Source of the DNA: Chiridota heheva
Taxonomy: Eukaryota; Echinodermata; Holothuroidea; Apodida; Chiridotidae
Assembly: GCA_020152595.1 (NCBI GenBank)
Contig: JAIGNY010000711.1
Location: 1,481,001 to 1,545,000, forward strand
DNA length: 64,000 nucleotides
Direction: 5' to 3'
A program made the translations under genes and the position numbers. This document shows, piece by piece, positions 1 through 13,500 of this stretch (position 1 is the stretch's first letter; every line of letters begins with the position of its first letter). A model generated the notes under the pieces. That model searched no databases. It had not been told where the DNA came from and was given only the letters and a program-made list of their open reading frames with translations.

Positions 1-825
1 CGACCTGGATTCTCAGGTAGCCGGCAATGATGTGGGAGGGGAGAGTTGGTGTTGCGAAGGTGAGAAATATGGTGTTGGTGGGAGTTTCGGCTCCGTCTCT
101 CTTTAGAACGAGACGACGGGCTTGGTTACATGTTGGTTAGATAGTTCTTCTTGGAGGTCGTCATCGGTCATGTACGCAAGATCGCTGGTGCGTATGACGC
201 CTTTGCTGGAGTTTAGGGAACGATGGGGGGTGACTGTGATGTCGATACCAGAGTTGGATAGGGTTTTGGTGGAAAGGAGGGTGGTGGCTTGTGTGTCCCT
301 GGTGCAGTGCACCAGGAGATCACTGGATCTAAGGGTAGAGACTTTGGGGAGGGTACCGACAAGGCCAAAGAGGGCTTTATGGATGAGGAAAGGAGAAACT
401 TTTTTAAAGCTTTCCTGCTTGTTGGTGGCATGGATTATAAGGATTTTTGGGATTGGGGTTGCAGAATGGTCAATGATGGTAGCAGGTGGGTCACGGGGAG
501 GGGAGGGTGGGTCAAGGTCACTGCATAGGCGCTTTGTCATTATGAAAGAAAAAACCAAGGGCCAAGAGACCCGAGGCAGCTAGAAAAAAATCGCGGAACC
601 ACTATGTGGGGACCGCTGTATTAGTAACGAAGGGCGTGAAAAGTCGGGACAGAACGAGGGAAAATATAATAGAAAAAAAAGAAAGAAACGATCTCACCGA
701 GGATAAAAGCCCATCCACCGAAAAGAAAATCCGAAAATGAAGTTATAAAACAAAATGGTGCAAATTGGAGAGAAAATGGAGCGAAAATAGTTTAAGAGAA
801 TAGAAGCAGTTGTCACGTCGCTCTC
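1..825 (-). mobile_element. LINE copy A: 5' UTR and ORF1 start (cut by window edge)
   Basis: Same family as copies at 37.1-39.6, 47.0-48.0, 51.0-52.8 and 62.6-64.0 kb. Its 5' end is placed near 825 by comparing three copies (each ends around TCACGT-type sequence). Positions 540 down to about 103 are the start of ORF1. An RNase H domain in sister copies points to the I-type group of non-LTR retrotransposons. The element lies downstream of SPEF2 exon 22 in the same orientation. Confidence 0.8.
103..540 (-). pseudogene. LINE ORF1 (gag-like), N-terminal part, interrupted
   Basis: It starts MTKRLCSDLDPPSPPRDPP; the start is chosen because the sister copies share M-x-K-R-x-C-x-D-L. It continues with a conserved block containing LRSSDLLVHCTRDTQATTL and ITVTPHRSLNSSKGVIRTSD, and stops at a TAA where the 52-kb copy reads through. 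The nucleic-acid-binding zinc knuckles that follow in the 52-kb copy lie off the window edge here. It is a dead copy. Confidence 0.75.
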
Positions 826-839
826 GTACACAGAAGTTT

Positions 840-1394
840 GATAATAGGTGCTATCAAACAAAAGATGATCAATTAAGATAATAGGTACTATCAAACAAAA
901 GATGATCAATTAAGATAATAGGTGCTATCAAACAAAAGATGATCAATTAGGATAATAGGTGCTATCAAACAAAATATGATCAATTAAGATGATAGGTGCT
1001 ATCAAACAAAATATGATCAATTAAGATAATAGGTGCTATTAAACAAAAGATGATCAATTAAGATAATAGGTGCTATCAAACAAAAGATGATCAATTAAGA
1101 TAATAGGTGCTATCAAACAAAAGATGATCAATTAAGATAATAGGTGCTATCAAATAAAAGATGATCAATTAAGATAATAGGTGCTATCAAACAAAAGATG
1201 ATCAATTAAGATAATAGGTGCTATCAAACAAAATATGATCAATTAAGATGATAGGTGCTATCAAACAAAATATGATCAATTAAGATAATAGGTGCTATTA
1301 AACAAAATATGATCAATTAAGATAATAGGTGCTATCAAACAAAATATGATCAATTAAGATAATAGGTGCTATCAAACAAAATATGATCAATTAA
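840..1394. repeat. Minisatellite, 37-bp unit, 15 copies
   Basis: Unit GATAATAGGTGCTATCAAAC plus AAAAGATGATCAATTAA, highly uniform. It fills the space between the LINE 5' end and SPEF2 exon 22. The GRTAGCACCTATT core (read on the other strand) resembles the core of the 47-bp array at 45.4 kb. Confidence 0.95.
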
Positions 1395-1451
1395 TTTACA
1401 TGATTAGTTTTCAAATATAGTAGGTTCTCTTCCTACGATTGCTGACGTTAC

Positions 1452-1526
1452 CTTCGTGTGACATAGCTGCCAAGTATTCTTTTTTCACTCTATCATGCAA
1501 TGCTTGTTCCTCTGGTGACAAATTCA
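1452..1526 (-). CDS. SPEF2: SPEF2 exon 22 (last in window)
   Basis: 75 nt, acceptor CCTTTTCTTCAG, donor GAAG|GTAACG. It reads VNLSPEEQALHDRVKKEY, LAAMSHE. The (L)xPEE..xxxRxxxEYxAA pattern resembles the SPEF2 region after the proline-rich linker. The gene continues left of position 1. Confidence 0.82.
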
Positions 1527-4500
1527 CTGAAGAAAAGGAAAATTAAAAAAAAACAGACATGAATAAACATTTACAACACATATACAACAAAATGAAATTT
1601 AATCAGCAAACAAAATGCTGTGTTTCCTTATTTCAATTGATTTAAACAGGGAGAAAAATATAGGTACTTAATAAAATCAAAATTCTTATGATCTAATACA
1701 AATATCTATAATAATGTACAACAGACAAGTTTTAGAATGCATACATTTAATTTAAATCTTGACAACAACATAACAGGAAAGTAGAACATGTATGGATGAA
1801 CACAACAACATGAAAGATGAACATACCAATAGGGGGTGGAGTTGGAGGGGGAGTGGGTGTGGCTGCCTTCTTTCCTTTCTTTGGTGATTTCTTGCCGACT
1901 GGAGATTTCTTTCCTGATGGTGATTTACGACCAGGTGATTTTTTACCTGTATATAGAAAGTATGGAAGCCTGATTTGATTCAGAATTCTAAGATCCATTT
2001 CCCCTCCCAAAATAGTCAATTATCTCAGTTCATTTTTATGAACAAAAACATGTTGTCTATAATATGAAGTGTTATAGTATAATACAAAATTTTAAGTGAT
2101 AATTCACAGCATTATTTTTTGTTTGAAATAAAAACAATAATGCCCATGACAGCAACATAACATGAATCCATTTTAAAATGTGAACCTCTTTTCCTTTCAT
2201 TTGCTCTCTTAAATATGAGAGAATATATACAGCTTATGGTTTAAAACACAGAAAAACTGGGGGATCATTCTGAGACGCAAAGTATCAAAATAATTGTGTT
2301 TTTCCTTGATACTGACTTATCCATGAGGTGTACCTCCGCTTTACGTTTAGTATGCACTGCAACCGCCGATTTTGGCCAAAATCGGCGGTTGCACATCACA
2401 CGCCTCGCCAGAGCAAGGGCAACCTAATATGGTATAATTATTTGCCTGGCCTGGCACAGCTATGATCTAATTACATTGCCAACACGCACGAGTGTAATAT
2501 GATGCCTCTATCTGATGCACGTTGGGCATATTATTAATGCCCTTATGATAGCATACTGAAAGGAAAGGGCTTGCACACTTAATGCACTGTGAAACCTTCT
2601 TCCGTCTAGCCTATAAATGTGTCTTCTTCTTACACTCCCATTGGTAGTAAAATGTATCACAATTTAATAAGTCATTTTTCTATTTGTTGCACATGTCTTC
2701 CCTGGCCCTCCAAGTTGGACAACAGGCTGATAACCCAATTCCCAGAAAATATTGTTATCGCAGAAAACAGAAATGCCAAAACAAGAAACTACCTTGGAAG
2801 CACTGAGATAGGTGAGGTGAGAGTTACACTTCTCCTGAAGATTGTATTTGAAAGTTTCATTGTGAAATATACTAGTTATGCAATTTCAAATATATATTTA
2901 TCTGATCATTTTCAAGTAAATAAAAGGCAATGAAAAGCTGAATTGTGCTAGTGTTTGCATTCAGGCATGTGAGTGAGAAATAAATGAAATACATTAGATA
3001 ACACAAATGCTGAAGCCGTATAGGCTTCTAGACCTTGCACTGTACATGAGGTGTTACCTTAACATAAATAGTGTGGGTTCCAGAGGCCCACTAAAGGGCC
3101 CCTGGTAGGGGTACGCAGGTGAAGTCCCCACAAAAAATGCCTAAATTTGTAATTTCTGGCACAGGAAATAGATCTAATAATGCTAAAATTATTTGTTACC
3201 ATGGTATATAGTGAGTATACAGTGGTATAAATATTGTCGGAGCAAAAAAGAATAATAAATAAATAAATAAAACCAAAAACCTAATGACTGGTGGAATCGT
3301 AATGATCGAAATAGCAGAAATCTGCTAAATAGCGGAAGTCTCACATGCCTGTGCATTACATACAATATCGTAGCTTCCTGCATCATTAAAATCATCAGGT
3401 ACAAAAAGATTCCAAACTACAAAATCATCACACACCCGTCATTCACATTAATAAGCTTTAGATTTGACCTTTGACACCTGACTCACCTGACGGTGACTTG
3501 CTCTTGCTCCTCTTCTTGCCCGCCTCTTTCCCTTTCCCTCCTTTTCCCTTCTCCCCTTCCCTTTCCTTCTCAGACTCTTCTGCTTCTTTGGCTGCTAGCT
3601 CAGCTGCAGTCTGTCAAAGGTCAATAGTGACAATTATATGCTTAAAGGTATAGTGACATTTATAGGCAACATTTGCTTGTTCTTTCCTTCAAAAATGTGA
3701 ACAATCATGCAAATAACAATCCATCAAAATTGATAAATAAAATAACCATTTTACAACTGTTTAGAATTAGAATTATTTCAAGATAATATGCAAATTTGTG
3801 ATGTCATCATGGCTTCCAAATTGTATTTGTAGATTCCTCCACTTTTTTTTTTCGGTTGAATGTGCATGATTCCGCCTCTTGTCGAGACATCTGCATGATA
3901 ATAGCAAGGTAGGATATAATTCCAAAGTCAATTTAAACTCTTTAAAAACAACAATTAAACCAAAATTCTTGTTCTTGGTGTCATTTGTCCTTTAAATATC
4001 GCCAGATAGATGATTCCTAGTCATTCACCCAAGTTAGACATATTTTGTAAAAAAAGCACTCTGAAATGCTACTAGGGCTGTCAAGATAAAGGGTAAATCA
4101 GATATCGATTATAAGTGGACAAAAAAATTGCAATATGGCATATCTGTGTTATCATTAATTTCGGAAAAGTGCTTGGACTTTCAGCATGCAGATTTCAATT
4201 TTTCCAATTAAAGGAAGCATAAAGGATCAAAACTTGCGGCAGATATTCTGCTCAAGTCTCAATCATTTGAAATATTTGTGAAATTTTGTTTCATAAGTCT
4301 TTGCTTTATGCAGTTTACATGTGAAAATGGCACATCACAATATGTTGGTATTTTTGATATCATAGAAAAAACAATATCCCGATATCGCGATAATCACAAT
4401 ATATCATACAGCCCTAAATGCTACCTCAAGCACACACATGAATTTACAAATGCTCAATAGGAAGTTACTTAATTTTGTCTTTGCTGCTCTATATAATGTA

Positions 4501-7500
4501 GATAAATATCAATACTATAAATGGTTACCATTATTGTAATAACTATAATCAAATTTTCATAACAAACATTTATGTAAACATTGCAGAATGAGGGTGAATA
4601 TTTGAGAAATAAACAAAACAAAATTGTAAAAGGTTCTATTGGAGAAGACCTCCTTGTTTTGTATTGCATGAAATAATTACAAACAGGATCATGCAGAGAA
4701 GTTTGTATTTTTCTTGTAAGATGGTCGTTTGACTTGATATTCAAGGAAACAACTGTAGTTTTCAAGTTTCCACTCCTTAAAAACCAATTTAGCAACATTT
4801 CTTGAACATGAAAAACCCCTTTAAACAAAACTGCACTGCAGTCTGGATAAAATAAAAAAGAATAAATAAGAATGGAATTAATTGAAATGTTAAATAACAC
4901 AAAGAATATCAGAGAACAAATCTTTTTGTTAAAATTTAATTCATATGATGGCCTACTCTGTGTGAGACTTAGAATTAGAAATACAAAGTAAATTTATTTC
5001 AGCAAAAAGGTTTGACAAATATCCTTAATACAAAATAAGACATCTTATCCTGTTTTGTTTTGTACCAAAAGGCTATTTTTGTAAATGATACCAACATTGG
5101 AACCTGTTTGGAAGACTGGTGATAGCACTGAGTCTCACAGTGAGAAAGACATCATTTGAATTTAATTTTAACAACAAGGATTTGGACTGTGATGTTCTTT
5201 GTGTAATTTAACATTTCAATAAATTCCATTCATGATTGTTGTGCAGCCCAACTGAAAATATATCTTACATATAATGGATGCTTACATTTCTTTGTTTTTA
5301 AACTGCAAAAAAAAGAAAATGATTGCAAAGAATTTGGATGGTACATTTAGAACTTTGACAAACTTTTCCTGTATCTAAGTGATATATCTAACAAATTTAG
5401 AAGAAAAAAATTTTTAGTTAATATTATTTGCCAAATCATTCATTAGTTGCATTTTACCAGGTGCACATCAAATCCATGCAGGATAAGGGCAAAACTGACA
5501 TGTACTTGTTAGTGAACATCCACCAGGTTACAACAATTTTTGGATTTTTTTGTCAGATCACAAGGAGACTAGCAATATTGATCTACAAGTGCATGGTAAT
5601 GTAAGTAATTGTAGTATGATCAGATCACAAGGAGACTAGCAATATTGATCTCCAAGTACAAGGTAATGTAAGTAATTATAGTATGATCAGATCACAAGGA
5701 GACTAGCAATATTGATCTACAAGTACATGGTAATGTTAGTAATTGTAGTATGATCAGATCACAAGGAGACTAGCAATATTGATCTACAAGTACATGGTAA
5801 TGTAAGTAATTGTAGTATGATCAGATCACAAGGAGACTAGCAATATTGATCTCCAAGTACATGGTAATGTAAGTCATTGTAGTATGATCAGATCACAAGG
5901 AGACTAGCAATATTGATCTACAAGTACATGGTAATATAAGTAATTGTAGTATGATCAGATCACAAGGAGACTAGCAATATTGATCTACAAGTACAAGGTA
6001 ATATAAGTAATTGTAGTATGATCAGATCACAAGGAGACTAGTAATATTGATCTCCAAGTACATGGTAATGTAAGTAATTGTAGTATGATCAGATCACAAG
6101 GAGACTAGCAATATTGATCTCCAAGTACATGGTAATGTAAGTAATTGTAGTATGATCAGATCACAAGGAGACTAGCAATATTGATCTCCAAGTACATGGT
6201 AATGTAAGTCATTGTAGTATGATCAGATCACAAGGAGACTAGCAATATTGATCTACAAGTACATGGTAATATAAGTAATTGTAGTATGATCAGATCACAA
6301 GGAGACTAGCAATATTGATCTACAAGTACAAGGTAATATAAGTAATTGTAGTATGATCAGATCACAAGGAGACTAGTAATATTGATCTCCAAGTACATGG
6401 TAATGTAAGTAATTGTAGTATGATCAGATCACAAGGAGACTAGCAATATTGATCTCCAAGTACATGGTAATGTAAGTCATTGTAGTATGATCAGATCACA
6501 AGGAGACTAGCAATATTGATCTCCAGGTACATGGTAATGTAAGTCATTGTAGTATGATCAGATCACAAGGAGACTAGCAATATTGATCTACAAGTACATG
6601 GTAATGTTAGTAATTGTAGTATGATCAGATCACAAGGAGACTAGCAATATTGATCTACAAGTACATGGTAATGTAAGTAATTGTAGTATGATCAGATCAC
6701 AAGGAGACTAGCAATACTGATCTTCAAGTGCATGGTAATGTTAGTAATTGTAGTATGATCAGATTACAAGGAGACTAGCAATATTGATCTACAAGTACAT
6801 GGTAATGTAATTTATTGTAGTATGATGGTAAAGCAGTGGCTCACTTATATACTCTTGTGCCACCTAACAAATTTATGATTATATAAAAGTCTGAATCTTG
6901 TAAATCACAAGTAGAGCCATTTTTAATCTCTGTAAAAATCTAATTTTGCTTTGAGTAATGGCTGACCATGAAAGTTCTACAAATTTTTAATATCTGCAAA
7001 ATTTATGAGATACATAGTCAGTTAAATATATGCGAAGATTGGCTAAAATTCAAAGAATTTTTGTGTTTCAAATGCAGCTTTTGATGACATTTATAACTTC
7101 TTTCTAAGCTCCCACACACTAATGTTGATCACTTTTTATTCAAGTGAAATGTATGATGTATGACTGCCAAGGCAGCTCAAAATCTTTATGTAATTCTTTA
7201 AACTTCTTTCCTAAATCTTACCCCACTGAAAATGATGGACAAGGTAAATTTTTTTAGGGGGATGGCAAAGACTCCCAAAACGTTTGGTCAGAATTTGCTG
7301 AATCCGTTCAAAGAATTATGATAAACAATTTAGAACAAAGGATTTATAAAACAAAATACGAAAGCCGCCATGAAAATTTATCACAAAAATTTGCATAGAA
7401 TATGTAAATTGATGCCTGAAATTTAAAAATGCTGTAAATGGTCAATGTTTGACTGATTTTGATTGATTCTTTGCAACTAAGATGGTTTCTAATAGCTTTA

Positions 7501-10500
7501 AAAGCAATTCAGCTGATGTTGCCTCTACACATACATATACAATGAACATGTGGGGATATGTTAAGAATAGCTTAGCCATATTGAGAAAGAAAAATTCAAT
7601 GTGCAAACACATGTAATAAATATGTATGACCACATTATGACAACAACAAGGCTGAAAGGAGGACAAATCTTATAGAGTAAGTGCCACCTAATGGTTGAGG
7701 GGTGGTCATCTCTGCCAATACTATGAATACAATGTCCTTACAGGTAAAGACACCATTGGGCATTAGCTTAAACCTTTCATCAACTGATGCACATAGAGGG
7801 ACATCCATTCAAATGATAATTTCAAACTGATTTTTGCTGAATGTGATTACATCAGGGTATGTCAAAAAATCAACTGCTGGGGGATTTCTCCTTTGTTACC
7901 CAAACAATCAGCTGTAGTTGCTGAAGTTGTAAACTACAATGCACTAGAGTATTACCTTTATTGTACAATACATGCACTAGAGTATTACCTTCATTGTACA
8001 ATGCACACAGTAAAGTATTTCCTTCATTGTGCAATGCACGCACTAGAGTATTACCTTTATCGTGTAATGCAAGCACTAGAGAATTACCTTCATTGTGCAA
8101 TACACGCACTAGAGTATTACCTTCATTGTGCAATGCACGCACTAGAGTATTACCTTCATTGTGCAATGCATGCACTAGAGTATTACCTTCATTGTGCAAT
8201 GCATGCACTAGAGTATTATCTTTATTAGGCATTGCATGCACTAGAGTATTACCTTCATTGGGCAATGCACACACTAGAGTATTACCTTCATTGTGCAATG
8301 CACGCACTAAAGTATTACCTTCATTGTGCAATGCGCACATGAGAGTATTACCTTTATTGTGTAATGCATGCACTAGAGTATTACCTTTTTTGTGCAATGC
8401 AAGCACTAGAGTATTACCTTCATTGTGCAATGCATGCACTAGAGTATTACCTTCATTGTGCAATGCATGCACTAGAGTATTACCTTCATTGTGCAATGCA
8501 TGCACTAGAGTATTACCTTCATTGTGCAATGCACACACTAGAGTATTACCTTTATTGTGCAATGCAGGCACTAGAGAATTACCTTCATTGTACAATGCAC
8601 GCACTAGAGTATTACCTTCATTGTGCAATGCCCGCACTAGAGTATTACGTTCATTGTGCAATGCACGCACTAGAGTATTACCTGCATTGTGCAATACATG
8701 CACTAGAGTATTACCTTCATTGTGCAATGCATGCACTAGAGTATTACCTTCATTGTGCAATGCATGCACTAGAGTATTACCTTCATTGTGCAATGCCCGC
8801 TCTAGAGTATAACCTTTATTGTACAATGCATGCACTAGAGTATTACGTTCATTGTGCAATGCACACACTAGAGTATTTCCTTCATTGTGCAATGCATGCA
8901 CTAGAGTATTACCTTTATTGTGCAATGCAGGCACTAGAGAATTACCTTCATTGTGCAATAGTATTACCATTGTGCAACGCACTAGAGAGTATTACCTTCA
9001 TTGTGCAATGCCCGCACTAGAGTATTACGTTCATTGTGCAATGCACGCACTAGAGTATTACCTGCATTGTGCAATACATGCACTAGAGTATTACCTTCAT
9101 TGTGCAATGCATGCACTAGAGTATTACCTTCATTGTGCAATGCACGCACTAGAGTATTACCTTCATTGTGCAATGCATGCACTAGAGTATTACCTTCATT
9201 GTGCAATGCACGCACTAGAGTATTATCTTCATTGTGCAATGCATGCACTAGAGTATTACCTTCATTGTGCAATGCATGCACTAGAGTATTACCTTCATTG
9301 TGCAATGCACGCACTAGAGTATTACCTTCATTGTGCAATGCATGCACTAGAGTATTACCTTCATTGTGCAATGCACGCATAATAACTCTGCATGAATTGT
9401 GCCGATGTCCAAGAATCCTGCAGTATTTGATTGGTCAATAAGATTCCCCCAGTATATGATTGGTCGAGTTAGACATGTGTATTTCAGCCATGTGACATTT
9501 GAAAAAATTAGTTTTCTGGAAATTACTCATTAAAATTTGAAATGGTCTGTTGTTTGGCAAAACACTGGGAGCTAATATCTTAAAGAAACTATGAAGATAA
9601 TACTAGGGTTGTCACAACATGGGTAAATTAGACATACATGGTGTTTTCAGAAACTTATAGAACTCATAGAACAAAAAAGCATTAAAATATCAGACTTTTA
9701 ATGTCTCTGAAGTTCTTGATTCACAAATTTTGTTTCAACTTGACATGTACTAATGACATATCACAATACAATGATGATTCAGGGTTTTTGCGATATCATC
9801 AAAATGCGAAATCCTGATAATAGACATTTTGTGACAACACTATATGATGCAAATAGCTCAATTTCCATGAGACCAATTCCAACTTTTCTTATTTTCTTTA
9901 ATTAAGTGCATAAGACAAGAATGAAATGAGACCAGTTTCTGAATCTGTGGAAGGTAGGAAATATTGATCCAAAAATTAGACCATAACGCACAGTTTGGAG
10001 GAAAATCATAACAAAAATAGACAATCGCAACAAAGATTTAAAATAAAATATGTGAGCACATATCACAGCAATCAACGAGGTGCAGTTACAGGAGTTTTTG
10101 AAGCAATTGCAGGTGAAACACATTCAAATTACCACACACCAAACACTTATTCCTCCATGATATAGCTAAGCTTATGCTTAAAACTTATATAAAACTATAT
10201 TATATGATATGTGATTCATATCAAATAGATTTCTTAATACATTTTTGCTTCTATTTGGCAATTTTACATTAATCTAACAATGTAATTTTTTAATCAATTT
10301 TTCTCCAAGGAATTTCTACGGTATACAAGTTGATAATTTGGAGTTTGCAAAACCTTTATCTAAGATATTTTCAGTAGAAAAAAAAACAAAACCCAAATAT
10401 ATTGAAGAAAAAAAAAAAAACCTCCTCCTTCCACTAGAATTTTACAAGTTTGATACACACAGAGAGCCATCAATGACCTACAATATAAAGCCAGGTGTAC

Positions 10501-13500
10501 AAATTGTAAGTCAGGTACATTCTAAAAGCAAAAAAAAAGACAGAAGTGGTTTAAAATCCCCTCATCTAGCAAAGGAAAAATCAAATTCAAAATATTATTT
10601 CATTTACTACAGTAACTAGAACTGTAAATACCGCCATGGTTTGTATGCCCATGCAAATTGACACCCATATCACACTAAGTCCCACATGGCACACTAAGTC
10701 CCACATAGCACACTATGTATCACATGGCACACTATGTCCCACATGGCACACTAAGTCCCACATGGCACACTAAGTCCCACATGGCACACTAAGTCCCACA
10801 TGGCACACTAAGTCCCACATGGCATCCCACCAAACAGTATTCTCACATGGCATTCCACCATGTCCCACATTGCATCCCACCCTATGCCCCGCATGACATC
10901 CCACCCTATGTCCCACATGGATCCCATCCTACATGTATGTCTCACATTAATCCAAACATATGTACCACATGACATCACTCCCTATGTCCCACATGGCATC
11001 CCTCCCTGTGTCCCACATGGCATCTCTCCCTATGTCCCCATGGCATCTAACCATGTCCCGCATCAGTGGCTTCCCACATAATGTCCCACCTTATGTCACA
11101 TCATATGTTCCACATGGTATCTGTCCCAATGACATCTTACTTTATGTCCCACATGGCATCACATCCCATGTCCCCATGGTCTCCTACCTATGTCCCACAT
11201 AGCCTTCTACCCTATGTCACACATGGCACCCCAACCTATGTCACTCTTGTGTTACTCGTGGCATCCCACCCCATGTCCCACATGGCATCCCATGTCCCAC
11301 ATGGCATCCCATGTCCCACATGGCATCCCATGTCCCACATGGCATCCCATGTCCCACATGGCATCCCATGTCCCACATGGCATCCCATGTCCCACATGAC
11401 ATCCCATGTCCCACATGACATCCCATGTCCCACATGTCATCCCATCCCATGGCATTCCACCCTATGTCCTGCATGCCATTCAACCATATATCCTACATGG
11501 CATTCCACCCTGTTGCACATGGCATCCCATCCCATGTCCGACATGACATCCCATCTAATGTCCCACATGACATCTCATAGGCTCCATAAGAAGTCTCATA
11601 ATAGATGTAACACTCCCTGATTGAGCATACTAAATAAACTAAAAGTCTGGTCAGTTCATATACTAGAGCAACTTTATGCAAATGACCACAATAATAAAGG
11701 CAAAGTTTAATAATCATGCCTGATACAACCGTTGGCGCCCAAATATTTAAAGAATTTTAAGGATTTAAATTCTCCAGTGCTATGAGAGAGTCGCTTGAGG
11801 ATCTCTGAAGAATATTGGAAAATTATATCAATTCACACTTATCTTCTTAGAAGAAAATATAAAATGTTTTGTAAACTTTTTAGGGAAACTAGTAGTCTTC
11901 AATCTGTCTTAAGTGTCTCTAAAAAACTTGAACATTTTGTAAGGAAATTCTAACCTTCCATAAGGTTATCTGAAAAAATGTGTAACTTTTTCTGGGGAAC
12001 TGAACAAACTTTAACATTTTTTGAGGAATTCTCAAAAAACTAAGATTTTTGAGGAAATCTCAGGAAAAACTGGACGGCCGGAATAGGTTCGCATTATGCT
12101 TCGCATGCAACCTAAAATAATCACAAAAACCTACAAAAGCTACAAAAAGCTGGAAGACAAAAGAAAAAATGTGCAAATAAAAAAAAGTAAATCAGAATTT
12201 CCTGAATTCACAAAAAATAAAGATTAGTTTCATATAATATGTACGATTTTAATTACACACAAACTAGACGGTGTATCATTTTATGTGCAAAATGGTCACA
12301 CAAAAAAATATTCCCTCACACTTGGACTAAAGCATGACACTTTATAAGTAATTAACCTGTCTGAGTTAGATGATTGACAGCTTTTTCAAGCAATCCCCAC
12401 ATAAATTTGCCTAGCAACAAAATCTGCGTAACTAAGTGGGGCAAACATCCTATGTGGTACTGGTACAGTACAGCTAGCTAGCGGCACACGCTCATGTAGT
12501 CAATGCAATTTACTACACAAAACAAATTTCTGCACACACAAGACAAGAGTGACGGCAAAATGGTGAACACAAATTGCGCTTACGGGCTGCAGGCTTTGTA
12601 AATCTGATTGCTATTACCCAGAACAATTATTAAACTGAATTTTGTTTATCCCTTTGGTTAAAATCTCCAAATATCTGGAAAGGTGACATAAATGAATCAA
12701 CATCTTCTGAATGTCAATGCATTGCTAATGCATGATTGCGGATTTGAGGTTTGTTTGCCCCCACCTAGTTACCGCGTTGCTATGGTGGGCATGACGTATT
12801 TTGTAACCCAGAAAGCTTAATTGCAATAACAAGAAATATTTTTCATAAATTTCATTAAAACAAAATTCTCCCCTTTAACAGAACAAGAAAATATTAATTT
12901 ACCCACAATGCATAGAGAAAGTAAAAGAGGGTTGCTTTAGTGGTACATGCTATGGACACTTACCATCAAAGCCTTCTGATAAACATCAGACTATTGCATG
13001 CAGATGACAATAAAAGAAAATGATTATGATGAAGAACAAGCCCAACAAAATCGCTATCAAATTAAATATCAAAATCTTTCACTTATGTTTAAACAGATTC
13101 CCTTTGCCAAAAATACTCTTAGCTCCAGTGATACTAAAGGATAACAGAAAGACAGTCAACTGTATTTCCTTTGTCAATTTAATTGAACAAATAAGTTGAC
13201 TATCTTCCTAAATCCCCTCGTGCTTTGGTTGCAGCTCAAGTTGAATAAATACCAGTAACCATTTGTTGTGCTTTTTCATTTGGTAGATGTATAACATGTA
13301 ATCATATTCTTCCAATAACGTGATAGAAAAGATCACGAGTTGGAAATGACAAGCAATTTGATGTGGTTATCAATAGATTTTCACCCCGGATTCAAAGTGT
13401 GATGGAGTAATTTCTACCGTTATAACTCTAATCTGATCAAAACTTGTAAAAAGAGTTTGAAAACAATCAACAGAGCCTTCTTTATTCACAATGAAGACTC

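Noticed and set aside
2619..2933. Plus-strand 104-codon frame ending near a donor-like ATAGGTGAGG
   Set aside because: No family resemblance, no partner exon with matching phase, and composition like the surrounding intron.
4469..4900. Minus-strand 143-codon frame
   Set aside because: AT-rich, hydrophobic by composition, no motif, no splice context; chance frame in an intron.
5554..6825. Regularly spaced direct repeats as a CRISPR array
   Set aside because: Units are contiguous with no unique spacers, no cas genes are present, and the sequence is clearly from an animal.
7870..9441. Long open frames on both strands (up to 370 codons) with 11-residue periods
   Set aside because: They exist because a 33-bp repeat without stops keeps its frame; frames are open on both strands and in overlapping registers, and there is no start context, splice support or recognisable domain.
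10338..10619. Plus-strand 93-codon lysine-rich frame
   Set aside because: Lysines come from poly-A runs; no domain or repeat conservation.
11236..11483. Overlapping minus-strand Gly/His/Trp/Cys-rich frames
   Set aside because: Product of the 19-bp repeat read in several frames; no independent support.
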